From the NCBI GenBank assembly GCA_002029295.1, contig MZGW01000001.1:310001-374000 (forward strand): DNA of 64,000 bases. Direction: 5' to 3'. Origin of the DNA: Alkalithermobacter paradoxus (GTDB taxonomy: Bacteria; Bacillota; Clostridia; Peptostreptococcales; Peptostreptococcaceae). A program made the translations under genes and the position numbers. Shown here piece after piece: positions 1 to 8,556 of the stretch (its first letter is position 1; each line of letters opens with the position of its first letter). A model generated the notes under the pieces. It worked only from the letters and a program-made list of their open reading frames with translations. It had not been told where the DNA came from and did no database searches.

Positions 1-196
1 TACCGTGGCTGATGCTATAAATGAAGTATTAAATCCTCATGGAGTAGTAGTTATTGTTGAAGCAGAACATATGTGCATGACTATGAGAGGTATAAAAAAA
101 CCTGGTTCAAAGACTGTTACATCGGCAGTAAGAGGAATTTTCCAAAAAGATGCAGCAGCTAGAGCTGAGGTTATGAGTTTAATAAATCATAAGTAG
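1..196 (+). CDS. folE: GTP cyclohydrolase I, C-terminal fragment
   Basis: The first 196 bases encode the last ~65 residues of FolE, which converts GTP to 7,8-dihydroneopterin triphosphate, the entry metabolite for folate and also the substrate of QueD. The segment reading [16 protein letters not shown], with the zinc-ligand Cys in HMCMTMRG, followed by a K(P)[11 protein letters not shown] stretch, is characteristic of the family's C-terminal catalytic domain. The reading frame is open to the left edge, so the gene begins outside the window. It is followed after 8 bases by folP in the same direction, so it is the upstream part of a folate operon. Confidence 0.93.
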   Translation, partial: TVADAINEVLNPHGVVVIVEAEHMCMTMRGIKKPGSKTVTSAVRGIFQKDAAARAEVMSLINHK

Positions 197-204
197 GTGA
201 GATA

Positions 205-996
205 GTGTTTAAATGGGGAAATAGAACTTATATAATGGGAATACTAAATGTAACTCCAGATAGCTTTTCTGATGGAGGAGAATTTGTAGATGTGAACTGT
301 GCAGTTAATCACGCAAAAAAAATGATAAATGAAGGTGCAGATATAATAGATATAGGAGCAGAGTCTACAAGGCCAGGGTCTGTAGAAATCTCAGAGGAAG
401 AAGAAATAAAAAGGCTAATTCCAACAGTTAATGCACTAGTTAACAATTTAGATACATTCATATCTGTAGACACATACAAAGCAAATGTAGCAAGAAAGGT
501 TTTAGAATGTGGAGTGAATATGATAAATGATGTATGGGGGCTTCAAAGAGATAAAGATATGGCTAAAGTTATTGCACAGTATGATGCTTTTGTATGTATA
601 ATGCATAATCAAACTAATACAGATTACTCTGATGATATAATAAAGTGTATGAAAGATTTCTTTAAAGAAAGTATAAAAATAGCAAAAGAAGCGGGAATAA
701 AAGATGATAAGATAATAATAGATCCCGGTATAGGATTTGGAAAAACTTATGAACAAAATATAGAGGTAATGAAAAGAATTGAGGAATTTAAAAATCTTAA
801 ATATCCAATTTTGCTTGGTACTTCTAGAAAATCTATGATAGGGAAAATCTTAGATTTACCACCAAAAGAAAGAGTAGAGGGAACTATTGCAACTACTGTG
901 ATTGGAATAATGCAAGGAGTAGATATAGTTAGAGTTCATGATATAAAAGAAAATTTAAGAGCTATAAAAGTTGCTGATGCTATATATAGAAAGTAG
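205..996 (+). CDS. folP: Dihydropteroate synthase
   Basis: A 263-residue FolP that condenses p-aminobenzoate with dihydropterin pyrophosphate. The MGILNVTPDSFSDGG signature is at residues 11-25, GAESTRPG at ~50-57, a IDPGIGFGK loop at ~172 and LLGTSRKS at ~204, so all substrate-binding loops are present; it is a TIM-barrel of normal length. It starts at a GTG codon preceded by AGGTGAG; this is the only start that keeps the N-terminal strand next to MGILNVT. Eight bases separate it from folE and eight from folB, so the genes are co-transcribed. Confidence 0.96.
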   Translation: MFKWGNRTYIMGILNVTPDSFSDGGEFVDVNCAVNHAKKMINEGADIIDIGAESTRPGSVEISEEEEIKRLIPTVNALVNNLDTFISVDTYKANVARKVLECGVNMINDVWGLQRDKDMAKVIAQYDAFVCIMHNQTNTDYSDDIIKCMKDFFKESIKIAKEAGIKDDKIIIDPGIGFGKTYEQNIEVMKRIEEFKNLKYPILLGTSRKSMIGKILDLPPKERVEGTIATTVIGIMQGVDIVRVHDIKENLRAIKVADAIYRK

Positions 997-1004
997 GTAA
1001 ATTT

Positions 1005-1370
1005 ATGGACAAGATTGTACTAAAAGATTTAGCTTTCTTTGGGTATCACGGAGCATTAAAAGAAGAAAATATAATCGGGCAGAAGTTCTTTATAGATATA
1101 GAACTTTACTGTGATTTGAAGAAGGCTGGAGAAAGTGATAATCTAGATGATTCTATAAACTACGCTAAAGTTTATGAAATAGCTAAAACTGTATGTGAAA
1201 AGCATACGTACAAATTGATAGAAGCTTTGGCGGAGAATATATCAAAGAATGTATTAAATCAATTTGATATTATAGACGAAATTGTAGTTAGAATAAAAAA
1301 ACCTGAAGCACCTGTAAATGGAATATTTGATTATTTTGGAGTTGAAATAAGGAGAAAAAAGAATGCATAG
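1005..1370 (+). CDS. folB: Dihydroneopterin aldolase
   Basis: A 121-residue FolB that cleaves 7,8-dihydroneopterin to 6-hydroxymethyl-dihydropterin and glycolaldehyde. The N-terminal LKDLAFFGYHGALKEE and the C-terminal KPEAPVNGIFDYFGVEI motifs are typical of the tunnelling-fold family and of its usual length (~120 residues). The ATG follows GTAGGTAAATTT, a modest ribosome binding site just after the folP stop. It overlaps folK by 8 bases, suggesting translational coupling within the folate operon. Confidence 0.95.
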   Translation: MDKIVLKDLAFFGYHGALKEENIIGQKFFIDIELYCDLKKAGESDNLDDSINYAKVYEIAKTVCEKHTYKLIEALAENISKNVLNQFDIIDEIVVRIKKPEAPVNGIFDYFGVEIRRKKNA

Positions 1371-1863
1371 TGTTTATTTAAGTATTGGAACTAATATGGG
1401 TGATAGAATTAAAAACATAAATGATGCAATAGATAATATAAGACGATTTGAAGATACTAATATAGTAAAGGTTTCAAAGGTATATGAAACAGAACCTTGG
1501 GGATATATTAATCAAGAAAAGTTTCTAAATATATGTGTCAAAATAAATACGAATCTTTCTCCACATAGTCTTTTAGAAAAGTGCCAAGAAGTAGAGAATA
1601 TTCTACATAGGGAAAGGATAATAAGATGGGGACCAAGATCTATTGATATTGACATTTTACTTTATGATGATATAATTTCTGATGATGAAAAATTAATTAT
1701 TCCTCACCCAAGAATGAAAGAAAGAGCATTTGTTTTAGTGCCACTAATGGATATAGATCCAAATTTATATATACAAGGCGAAAACATAAAAGATATATTA
1801 AGTACACTTAAAGAGCAAGGAATAAAGGAGTATACAGAGAATGGTGAAAAAGGCGTTTGGTAA
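1363..1863 (+). CDS. folK: 6-hydroxymethyl-7,8-dihydropterin pyrophosphokinase
   Basis: A 166-residue FolK that transfers pyrophosphate from ATP to hydroxymethyl-dihydropterin, producing the substrate for FolP. YLSIGTNMGDR is at residues 5-15, RWGPRSIDIDILLYDD with the Mg-binding Asp pair at ~87-102, and PHPRMKERAFVLVPL at ~112-126, all hallmark segments. It starts inside the end of folB and its last 23 bases overlap the start of the DAHP synthase gene in another frame. Normal length; no sign of damage. Confidence 0.96.
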   Translation: MHSVYLSIGTNMGDRIKNINDAIDNIRRFEDTNIVKVSKVYETEPWGYINQEKFLNICVKINTNLSPHSLLEKCQEVENILHRERIIRWGPRSIDIDILLYDDIISDDEKLIIPHPRMKERAFVLVPLMDIDPNLYIQGENIKDILSTLKEQGIKEYTENGEKGVW

Positions 1864-2626
1864 CAAAAAAGTTGAAATTACTCTGGATGAAAAAATACAA
1901 ATACCAAGTGATAAACTGGTAATTGCAGGGCCTTGCGCTATAGAAGGATATGATCAGCTTTTAGATACTGCTAAATTTGTAAAAGAAAAAGGAGCTAATG
2001 TATTAAGAGGTGGAGCATATAAACCTAGAACTTCGCCTTATTCATTTCAGGGATTAAAAGAAGAAGGGTTGGAAATATTAAAAGCTGTAAAAAACGAAGT
2101 TGATATTCCTATTATTACAGAGCTTATGGATATAAGAGAACTAGAAAAAATATATGATGTATGTGATATAATTCAGATTGGATCAAGAAATATGCAAAAC
2201 TTTCCACTGCTTTTGGAAGTAGGAAAACAAGATAAACCAGTACTTCTAAAAAGAGGGATTGCATCGACTATTACAGAATGGATAAATGCAGCAGAGTATA
2301 TAAGTATAGGAGGAAATGAAAGTATTATAATGTGTGAAAGAGGAATAAGGACATACAATGATTATACTAGAAATACTTTAGATATTGCTGCAATACCTAT
2401 AATAAAAAGAGAAACAGGACTTCCTGTAGTTGTAGATCCAAGCCATGGAACTGGAATTAGAGAACTTGTTACCCCTATGGCCCTTGCAGGACTTGCAGCA
2501 GGAGCAGATGGAATTATGGTTGAAGTTCATCCAGATCCAGAAATTGCTTTATCTGATGGAGAACAGTCCTTGTACTTTTATCAATTCGAACAGCTTATGA
2601 AAGAAATAAACAGAATGAGGCTATAG
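1841..2626 (+). CDS. aroF: 3-deoxy-7-phosphoheptulonate synthase (DAHP synthase, KDO8P-like class)
   Basis: A 261-residue class I-beta DAHP synthase that condenses phosphoenolpyruvate and erythrose 4-phosphate, the first shikimate pathway step. Visible motifs are VIAGPCAIE (~29-37), RGGAYKPRTSPYSFQG (~56-71), VVDPSHGTG (~200-208) and VEVHPDPE (~225-232). It lacks any N-terminal ACT, ferredoxin-like or chorismate-mutase regulatory domain, so feedback control through such a domain is not expected. The ATG lies 23 bases inside folK with a GGAG ~11 bases upstream. The position in a folate operon makes sense because shikimate-derived chorismate supplies p-aminobenzoate. The symbol is by family; names vary between species. 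Confidence 0.92.
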   Translation: MVKKAFGNKKVEITLDEKIQIPSDKLVIAGPCAIEGYDQLLDTAKFVKEKGANVLRGGAYKPRTSPYSFQGLKEEGLEILKAVKNEVDIPIITELMDIRELEKIYDVCDIIQIGSRNMQNFPLLLEVGKQDKPVLLKRGIASTITEWINAAEYISIGGNESIIMCERGIRTYNDYTRNTLDIAAIPIIKRETGLPVVVDPSHGTGIRELVTPMALAGLAAGADGIMVEVHPDPEIALSDGEQSLYFYQFEQLMKEINRMRL

Positions 2627-2643
2627 GCCTCATTTAATTTTTA
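2614..2643 (+). terminator. Intrinsic terminator after the folate/DAHP operon
   Basis: AATGAGGC (2614-2621) and GCCTCATT (2627-2634) form a perfect 8-bp stem with a TATAG loop that contains the stop codon. It is followed by TAATTTTTA, a short interrupted U tract. It marks the probable end of the folE-aroF transcript. Confidence 0.7.
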
Positions 2644-2933
2644 AAACAAATTATAAAAATAAAGAAGGAATTTAGAAAAAAAAGTCGAATTAGTGTAAAT
2701 TGTAACTTTATGCAGATTAAGAAAATTGTATTAAAGAAACAAAGTCTTTCTTTAGAAAGATTTAAAAAAAGAAGACTTTGTTGAAATACATTACGTAAAT
2801 TATGATTTATTCACAATCTATTAAAGTAGATAATTTCCTATGTGTTATTAAAAAATTGTAAGTTTAACATGAAGGTAAAATATTATTTATGAAGAATTAA
2901 TAAAATATACACCTAAGCATAGAAGGTGAAGGT
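2644..2933. other. AT-rich intergenic region ahead of dnaG
   Basis: About 290 bases with no credible reading frame. The one clear structure is a long hairpin: AACAAAGTCTT (2738-2748) pairs perfectly with AAGACTTTGTT (2772-2782), with extra TTTCTTT/AAAGA pairing inside; it lacks a following U run, so a simple terminator is doubtful. I could not choose one convincing promoter for dnaG: TTGTAA near 2858 has only a 19-base spacing to TATTAT. Near the gene, CACCT (2910-2914) can pair with AGGTG of the dnaG ribosome binding site (2924-2928), a weak 5-bp hairpin. Confidence 0.5.
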
Positions 2934-4727
2934 ATGAGCAACAACATTCATGACATAACAGAACAAGTTAAGGATAATAGCGATATAGTAGATGTAATAT
3001 CTAGTTATATTAGTGTTAAACCAGCAGGTTCAAATTATAAAGCAATATGTCCATTTCATTCAGAAAAAAGCCCATCTTTTATAATTAGTCCTCAAAAACA
3101 AATGTTTAAGTGTTTTGGATGTGGAGAAGGTGGAGATGTAATTAAGTTTGTAATGAAAATAGAGAACTTAGACTTCATGGATGCCTTAAAAATTCTAGCT
3201 TCAAAAGCAGGAGTTGAAATTCCAAAAGGTGATATAGACGAAAAAGCAAAAGAAAAGCTAAGCAAAGAACAAAGGTTTTTTGAAATGCAAGTAGACTCAG
3301 CTAGATACTTTTTTAATGCTTTGATAAATAAGAATAATAGTGCATATAAGTACTTAGTATCTAGAGGGTTAGATGATAAAACAATTAAATATTTTGGACT
3401 AGGATATGCACCGTATAATTGGGATGATCTTACTAAATATCTGCTTAACAAAGGATATGATATAAAGGAAATAGTAGATGGTGGACTGGCATTACCTAGA
3501 AAGGACGATAGAGGATATAGAAATAGATTTGTTAACAGAGTAATGTTTCCAATATTTGATGTAAGAGGAAATGTTATAGGCTTTGGAGGAAGAGTAATTG
3601 ACGATTCTATGCCAAAATATCTAAATTCACCAGATACTCCGATTTTTAACAAAAGATATAATTTATATGGATTAAATTTTGCAAGAAAAAATATACAAGA
3701 TGATAGCCTTATAGTTGTAGAGGGGTATATGGACGTTATAAGTCTTTTTCAATTTGGAATAAAAAATGTAGTTGCATCTTTAGGAACATCTCTTACAAAA
3801 GAGCAAGGTAAACTTATAAAAAAATATGCAAATAAAGTTATATTGGCGTATGATGAGGATCAAGCGGGAACTACTGCAACTATAAGAGGAATGAGTGTGT
3901 TAAAAGAAGCTGGACTTGATGTTAGGATACTTAAGCTTAAAGAAGCAAAAGATCCTGATGAATATATAAGAAACTTCGGTGTTGAGAGCTTCAAAACTGC
4001 ACTTAAAAATTCAATTTCATCGGTTCAGTTTAAGATAGAAATTTTAAAAAAACAATATAATCTGAGTGTAGATGAAGAAAAGATAAAATTTACAAAAGAA
4101 GCTTCTAAAATACTTAAGGAAGTAAAAAGTCCTATAGAAGTAGAACACTATATAAATATAATTGCTAAAACAACAGGAATAACTGTTAATGCGATTCAAA
4201 GTGAAGTATATGGGAAATTTTATAGAAAAAAACATAAAGAAAATGAAATTAAAAGAGAAGAAATAAAGGTTGAAAAAAATGCTGCAGAAATAGCAGAACT
4301 TCAACTTATGAAAATATTCTTAACTAAAAAATATTTAAGAGATATTATACTATTAAAATTAGATATAGAAGATTTTTTACTAAGTGAAAGTAGAGAAATA
4401 CTTAAATTTATTATTAAAAACGACGATTTGGATATAATAAGTATTGACAAAATGAAAGATTTAGACATAGACGAAAATATAATCAATAAAATATTAAATA
4501 TAGATATAGAACATATTAATCTAGAAAGTGATTTAGAGAATATGATAGCTATATTTAAAAGAAACAGTCTTAAACATAAAATAGATGCTCTTATTATGAA
4601 ACAATTAGAGCTTCAAGAAAAGAAAAAAAATGATAAAAATATAAATTCAAGTGAGGTTGATATGCAATTGCTTCAGATAGGTTTAGATATTATGAACATA
4701 AAAAAGAAAATGAATAATCTTATATAG
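2934..4727 (+). CDS. dnaG: DNA primase
   Basis: A 597-residue DnaG that makes RNA primers at the replication fork. The N-terminal CHC2 zinc finger has C39, H42, C60 and C63; the RNA polymerase core follows, and the TOPRIM domain shows the glutamate of VVEGYMDVISLF (~260-272) and the DxD-type AYDEDQAG (~306-313). The C-terminal ~150 residues are Lys/Glu-rich and helical, the expected helicase-binding region. AAGGTGAAGG precedes the ATG. It sits 15 bases before rpoD, the classic macromolecular-synthesis arrangement; rpsU is not adjacent here. Confidence 0.96.
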   Translation: MSNNIHDITEQVKDNSDIVDVISSYISVKPAGSNYKAICPFHSEKSPSFIISPQKQMFKCFGCGEGGDVIKFVMKIENLDFMDALKILASKAGVEIPKGDIDEKAKEKLSKEQRFFEMQVDSARYFFNALINKNNSAYKYLVSRGLDDKTIKYFGLGYAPYNWDDLTKYLLNKGYDIKEIVDGGLALPRKDDRGYRNRFVNRVMFPIFDVRGNVIGFGGRVIDDSMPKYLNSPDTPIFNKRYNLYGLNFARKNIQDDSLIVVEGYMDVISLFQFGIKNVVASLGTSLTKEQGKLIKKYANKVILAYDEDQAGTTATIRGMSVLKEAGLDVRILKLKEAKDPDEYIRNFGVESFKTALKNSISSVQFKIEILKKQYNLSVDEEKIKFTKEASKILKEVKSPIEVEHYINIIAKTTGITVNAIQSEVYGKFYRKKHKENEIKREEIKVEKNAAEIAELQLMKIFLTKKYLRDIILLKLDIEDFLLSESREILKFIIKNDDLDIISIDKMKDLDIDENIINKILNIDIEHINLESDLENMIAIFKRNSLKHKIDALIMKQLELQEKKKNDKNINSSEVDMQLLQIGLDIMNIKKKMNNLI

Positions 4728-4742
4728 GAAAGGAGGGAGAAT

Positions 4743-5894
4743 ATGAGTACTACTATAAATGCTGAACAGAAATTAGCCGTAAAGAATCTGATAGAAGAAG
4801 GGAAGAAAAAAGGAAAGCTTACTTATGACAAAATAATGGAAGTGTTCGGAGAGATAGATTTAGATAAGGATCAAATAGAAAACATCTACGAAACTTTAGG
4901 TCAGATGGGAATTGATGTTATAGATCAAAAAGATATCAAGGAAGATATAGATTTTATAAAGGATGATGATCTTGATTTGATAGATGCAGACGATGTAGAT
5001 GATGCGGATGATACAGATGATTTAGTAGATTTAGAGAATTTAGATTTATCTTTACCAAAGGGAATAAGCATAGATGATCCTGTTAGAATGTATCTAAAGG
5101 AAATAGGTAAGATACCACTTCTTTCAGCTCAAGAGGAAATAGAGCTTGCTAAAAGGATGGAAAATGGAGAAGAAATGGCTAAGAAAAGGTTAGTGGAAGC
5201 GAATCTTAGATTAGTTGTAAGCATTGCTAAAAGATATGTAGGGAGAGGAATGCTATTTTTAGATTTAATTCAAGAGGGAAATTTAGGACTTATAAAAGCT
5301 GTTGAAAAATTTGATTATAGCAAAGGATATAAATTCAGTACTTATGCTACATGGTGGATAAGACAGGCTATAACTAGAGCTATAGCAGATCAAGCTAGAA
5401 CTATAAGAATACCAGTTCATATGGTAGAAACTATAAACAAACTTATAAGAGTTTCTAGACAATTATTGCAGGAATTAGGTAGAGAGCCAAGACCGGACGA
5501 GATAGCACAACAAATGGATCTTTCTGAAGATAAGATAAGAGAAATCTTAAAGATAGCTCAAGAACCAGTTTCTCTTGAAACTCCAATAGGTGAAGAGGAA
5601 GATAGTCACTTAGGAGATTTCATACCTGATGAAGACGCTCCTGCACCTGCAGAAGCTGCTGCATATTCACTTTTAAAAGAGCAAATAGAAGAAGTGTTAT
5701 CTTCACTAAATGAAAGAGAGCAGAAAGTATTGAAGTTAAGATTCGGTCTTGAAGATGGTAGAGCTAGAACTCTAGAAGAAGTTGGAAAAGAGTTTGAAGT
5801 GACTCGTGAAAGAATAAGACAAATAGAAGCAAAAGCCTTAAGAAAGTTAAGACACCCTAGTAGATCAAAGAAACTGAAAGATTACTTAGACTAA
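4743..5894 (+). CDS. rpoD: Primary RNA polymerase sigma factor (sigma-70/SigA)
   Basis: A 383-residue housekeeping sigma factor directing RNA polymerase to -35/-10 promoters. After a region 1.1-like N-terminus (1-75) comes a very acidic linker (~76-105, mostly Asp), region 1.2 with [12 protein letters not shown] (~112), region 2 with the -10-reading [14 protein letters not shown] (~200-213), region 3, and region 4.2 with [20 protein letters not shown] (~340-359). AAAGGAGGG lies 6 bases before the ATG. It follows dnaG by 15 bases and ends at a strong terminator. Confidence 0.97.
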   Translation: MSTTINAEQKLAVKNLIEEGKKKGKLTYDKIMEVFGEIDLDKDQIENIYETLGQMGIDVIDQKDIKEDIDFIKDDDLDLIDADDVDDADDTDDLVDLENLDLSLPKGISIDDPVRMYLKEIGKIPLLSAQEEIELAKRMENGEEMAKKRLVEANLRLVVSIAKRYVGRGMLFLDLIQEGNLGLIKAVEKFDYSKGYKFSTYATWWIRQAITRAIADQARTIRIPVHMVETINKLIRVSRQLLQELGREPRPDEIAQQMDLSEDKIREILKIAQEPVSLETPIGEEEDSHLGDFIPDEDAPAPAEAAAYSLLKEQIEEVLSSLNEREQKVLKLRFGLEDGRARTLEEVGKEFEVTRERIRQIEAKALRKLRHPSRSKKLKDYLD

Positions 5895-5922
5895 AAATTC
5901 GCCTTTTAGGCGAATTTTTTAA
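5893..5922. terminator. Bidirectional terminator after rpoD
   Basis: AAAAATTCGCC (5893-5903) and GGCGAATTTTT (5909-5919) form an 11-bp stem with a five-base loop. A T run follows on the plus strand and an equivalent A run precedes it, so it can serve rpoD and the convergent small gene, whose stop codon it overlaps. Confidence 0.85.
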
Positions 5923-6101
5923 TTCCAGTACTGTTTCGTTGTACCATAAGCAATTTCATGTTTAATTTCTTCTTTAGGTTTTTCATCTTCCTTTAAATCT
6001 TCTATTTGGGCATGAATTTCTTTTGCTTCTTCTGCCCACTCATAAGTTGTACCGCCCCATTTAAATCGGACGAGTTTATTAGTAGGTATAAATTTCTTCA
6101 T
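5919..6101 (-). CDS. Small uncharacterised protein, 60 residues
   Basis: No family recognised. The product is 60 residues, rich in Lys and Glu, with a Trp-containing N-terminal half (RFKWGGTTYEWAEEAK) followed by a likely charged helix, and no membrane segment or Cys. The start is the ATG at 6101, which has GAGGTG 6 bases upstream; a GTG three codons further up would overlap that site and is rejected. It is transcribed against rpoD and away from trmK and shares its terminator with rpoD. A clear ribosome binding site and independent placement support it as a real gene; function unknown. Confidence 0.65.
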   Translation of the reverse strand: MKKFIPTNKLVRFKWGGTTYEWAEEAKEIHAQIEDLKEDEKPKEEIKHEIAYGTTKQYWN

Positions 6102-6167
6102 ATATATCACCTCAGTATTATTATAAATTAAGTTGTATTTTTAAATACTAGAAAGGATGTGCATTAA

Positions 6168-6866
6168 GTGAAATTAAGTGAAAGACTTCAAAAAATTGCT
6201 AGTTTAGTTACGAGTAATTCTACAATAGCTGATATAGGAACGGATCATGGATATATACCAATATATCTTCTCAGAAATAATATTATAAATTTTGCAATAG
6301 CTGCTGATATAAATAAAGGACCTCTTGAAAATGCAAAGAAAGAAGTTAAGGCAAATGCTTTACAAGATAAAGTTGATTTGAGATTAGGATCTGGACTTAA
6401 AGTTATAAAAAAAGGAGAAGTTGAAGAGGTTATAATAGCTGGCATGGGTGGAGTTCTTATATCTGATATAATAAGAGATTCGATAGAAGTTGCAAAATCA
6501 TTAAATAAAATGATACTTCAACCAATGCAAAGCTCATCTAATCTTAGAAAATATTTAATTGATAACGGATTTAGTATACTAGATGAAGTTTTAGTAAAAG
6601 AAGAATTTAGAATATATGAGATAATAGTTGCTAAATACACTGGAAATCAAGAATTTATAGAAGATGAAATTTACTATGAAATAGGTAAAAAATTAATAGA
6701 AAATAAAGACCCTCTTTTATTAGAGTTAATAGACAAAAGGATAAATGAATATAAAAGAGTTCTACATAAAATAGAAGGATTAAGTGGAGATGAAATAGAA
6801 AATAAAAAAGTAGAATGTATGAATAAAATAAATAAATTTGAGGAGATGAAAAAGTATGCTTCTTAA
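6168..6866 (+). CDS. trmK: tRNA (adenine-22-N1)-methyltransferase
   Basis: A 232-residue class I SAM-dependent methyltransferase of the TrmK (YqfN) family that methylates A22 of certain tRNAs. The SAM-binding IADIGTDHGYIPIYL is at ~19-33, ADINKGPLENAKK at ~45-57, and the family-specific IIAGMGGVLISDI at ~89-101, followed by the LQPMQSS motif (~116). The GTG start follows AAAGGATG. It precedes a Nif3-family gene with an 11-base overlap, the same trmK-nif3 order seen downstream of sigA in many Firmicutes, which supports the call. Confidence 0.92.
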   Translation: MKLSERLQKIASLVTSNSTIADIGTDHGYIPIYLLRNNIINFAIAADINKGPLENAKKEVKANALQDKVDLRLGSGLKVIKKGEVEEVIIAGMGGVLISDIIRDSIEVAKSLNKMILQPMQSSSNLRKYLIDNGFSILDEVLVKEEFRIYEIIVAKYTGNQEFIEDEIYYEIGKKLIENKDPLLLELIDKRINEYKRVLHKIEGLSGDEIENKKVECMNKINKFEEMKKYAS

Positions 6867-7956
6867 AGATATAATAAAAATATTTGAAAATAAATATCCA
6901 AAGAATTTAGCGTATGATTGGGACAACATAGGGTTAATCATCGGAGATTCTCAAAGAGATATAAGAAAGATATTAGTAGCACTTGAGGCTACTGAAGAAG
7001 TTGTAGATGAAGCAATAGAAAAAGATGTAGACTTAGTAATTACTCATCATCCTTTTTTATTTAAAGGATTAAAAAGAGTAACAAAGGATACTCCCAAAGG
7101 AAATTGTATATATAAGCTTATTAAAAATGACATAGCTGTATATTCTTCTCATACTAATTTTGACATAGCTTACGACGGATTAAATGATGAAATATGTAGT
7201 ATGTTAGAACTTGAAAATATAAAAATACTAGATAAGACTAAAGCGGACAAAATGTATAAAATAGTTGTATATGTACCACTATCTCATGAAGATAAGGTGA
7301 GAGAAGCCCTAGGCTTATCAGGAGCAGGTCATATAGGAAATTATAGTAATTGCACTTTCAATACTAAAGGCATTGGTACATTCATGCCTCTTGAGAATAC
7401 TAATCCATATATAGGAAGTAAAGGAAATTTAGAAAAGGTTCAAGAAGTAAGAATAGAAACTATATGTAGTGAAAATATTTTGAGCAATGTAATAAGTAAA
7501 ATGATAGATGCACATCCATATGAAGAAGTTGCATATGATATATATGAACTTAGAAATGAAGGTATGAAATATGGTTTAGGAAGAATAGGTGATTCTAAAG
7601 AAAATATGACACTAGGCGTATTTGCTCAGTATGTGAAGGAAAAACTCGATATATCAGACCTTAGAATAGTTGGTAGTCCAAATAAAGAAATAAAAAAGGT
7701 TGCAGTTGTTAGCGGTTCAGGCTCTAGCATGATTCACAACGCTTATTCAATGAAAGCAGATGTACTTATAACAGGAGATGTAAAATATCATGAAGCCCAA
7801 GAGGCTCTTGAACTAGGTATATGCCTTATTGATGCTGGTCACTTTGGAAGTGAAAAAATATTTGTTGATATAGCCTCAAGATACCTAGAAGCTAATTTAA
7901 AAAATGTTGAAATAATAAGATCAGATATATATATTAATCCATTTGTAACTATATAG
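6856..7956 (+). CDS. Nif3-like dinuclear metal-centre hexameric protein
   Basis: A 366-residue member of the Nif3/YqfO family (often mislabelled GTP cyclohydrolase 1 type 2). Metal-binding elements are LVITHHPFLFKGLK (His pair at ~64-65), HTNFD (~99) and the C-terminal GHFGSE (~330). The middle section (~130-230) corresponds to the extra PII/CutA-like domain found in the longer bacterial versions. It forms toroidal hexamers in characterised homologues; its cellular role is not settled. It overlaps trmK by 11 bases, so the two are translated together. Confidence 0.9.
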   Translation: MLLKDIIKIFENKYPKNLAYDWDNIGLIIGDSQRDIRKILVALEATEEVVDEAIEKDVDLVITHHPFLFKGLKRVTKDTPKGNCIYKLIKNDIAVYSSHTNFDIAYDGLNDEICSMLELENIKILDKTKADKMYKIVVYVPLSHEDKVREALGLSGAGHIGNYSNCTFNTKGIGTFMPLENTNPYIGSKGNLEKVQEVRIETICSENILSNVISKMIDAHPYEEVAYDIYELRNEGMKYGLGRIGDSKENMTLGVFAQYVKEKLDISDLRIVGSPNKEIKKVAVVSGSGSSMIHNAYSMKADVLITGDVKYHEAQEALELGICLIDAGHFGSEKIFVDIASRYLEANLKNVEIIRSDIYINPFVTI

Positions 7957-8024
7957 AATATTATCTGCTAAAATTGAACATGATTCCAAAATTTTCTTAA
8001 AAAGGTTTATTATGTGTATATATT

Positions 8025-8055
8025 TTGATTATGTGGAAAAAACTTTTAGTATAAT
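8025..8055 (+). promoter_or_regulatory. Candidate promoter for the GreA-like gene
   Basis: TTGATT (8025-8030) and a perfect TATAAT (8050-8055) are separated by 19 bases, longer than ideal. Predicted transcription starts near 8062, downstream of the first ATG-type codon of the open frame at 8012, which supports a start further in at the TTG at 8087. Confidence 0.5.
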
Positions 8056-8086
8056 GATTAAATATATGCAAAAGGAGTGTAAGAGT

Positions 8087-8383
8087 TTGATTTCAAGAGA
8101 TATTAATAATATCGACCCTGAAGCCCTGATCATAAGTATACTAGAAGAGCATATGAGGAATCGTATAGTTACAGGATGTAATGTATTATTGCATGATTAT
8201 AAGTATGATGAGCAAATAAGTTATCATATTGTAGATTCACATAAAGCAGATATATTAGAAAATAAAATTTCAGAAGTAAGTCCTTTAGGTAAGGCACTTA
8301 TAGGAAGAAAATGTGGAGATGAAATAGAAATAGATGCACCAGATGGTAAAGAAAAATATAAAATATTATCGTGGAGTAGATAA
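8087..8383 (+). CDS. Small GreA/GreB C-terminal-domain-like protein
   Basis: A 98-residue protein. The last ~45 residues (ISEVSPLGKALIGRKCGDEIEIDAPDGKEKY, given here in part: SPLGKALIGRKCGD) match the FKBP-fold C-terminal domain of GreA/GreB transcription elongation factors; the N-terminal coiled coil that reaches into RNA polymerase is absent. It may bind RNA polymerase, as other stand-alone GreA-C proteins do (e.g. Rnk), but this is inference. The start is set to TTG 8087 because AAAGGAGTG lies 7 bases upstream and the likely promoter is within the upstream part of the frame. A strong terminator follows, so the gene is monocistronic. Confidence 0.72.
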   Translation: MISRDINNIDPEALIISILEEHMRNRIVTGCNVLLHDYKYDEQISYHIVDSHKADILENKISEVSPLGKALIGRKCGDEIEIDAPDGKEKYKILSWSR

Positions 8384-8416
8384 GAGAGTCTAAAGTTCAG
8401 GCTCTCTTATTTTTTT
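8380..8416 (+). terminator. Intrinsic terminator after the GreA-like gene
   Basis: ATAAGAGAG (8380-8388) pairs perfectly with CTCTCTTAT (8402-8410), with a 13-base loop, followed immediately by a run of T (8410-8416). Confidence 0.85.
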
Positions 8417-8492
8417 AAAAATTATAGTCATAATTTAATAAAAAGAAGAATATGATGAAATTAACGTAGCAAAAACACAAGATATACTTGTT

Positions 8493-8522
8493 TTGTATAC
8501 AAAGTTCCACGAAAGATATAAG
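8493..8522 (+). promoter_or_regulatory. Candidate promoter of the glycogen operon
   Basis: TTGTAT (8493-8498) and TATAAG (8517-8522) with an 18-base spacing lie just upstream of the glgB ribosome binding site. The match to the sigma-A consensus is partial, so this is tentative. It would place transcription start near 8529, consistent with the glgB start at 8557. Confidence 0.35.
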
Positions 8523-8556
8523 TGATATGAAAATAAAACATATGATGGGGGAGTCT

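Noticed and set aside
2738-2782. Riboswitch or T-box leader upstream of dnaG
   Set aside because: A long hairpin is present but no conserved T-box, SAM, TPP or purine motif accompanies it.
8012-8086. Longer N-terminus for the GreA-like protein from 8012
   Set aside because: A TATAAT promoter element lies inside this stretch and a strong ribosome binding site precedes TTG 8087.
8488-8556. Longer N-terminus for GlgB from 8488
   Set aside because: It has no ribosome binding site and would start upstream of the candidate promoter; ATG 8557 is preceded by GGGGGAG.
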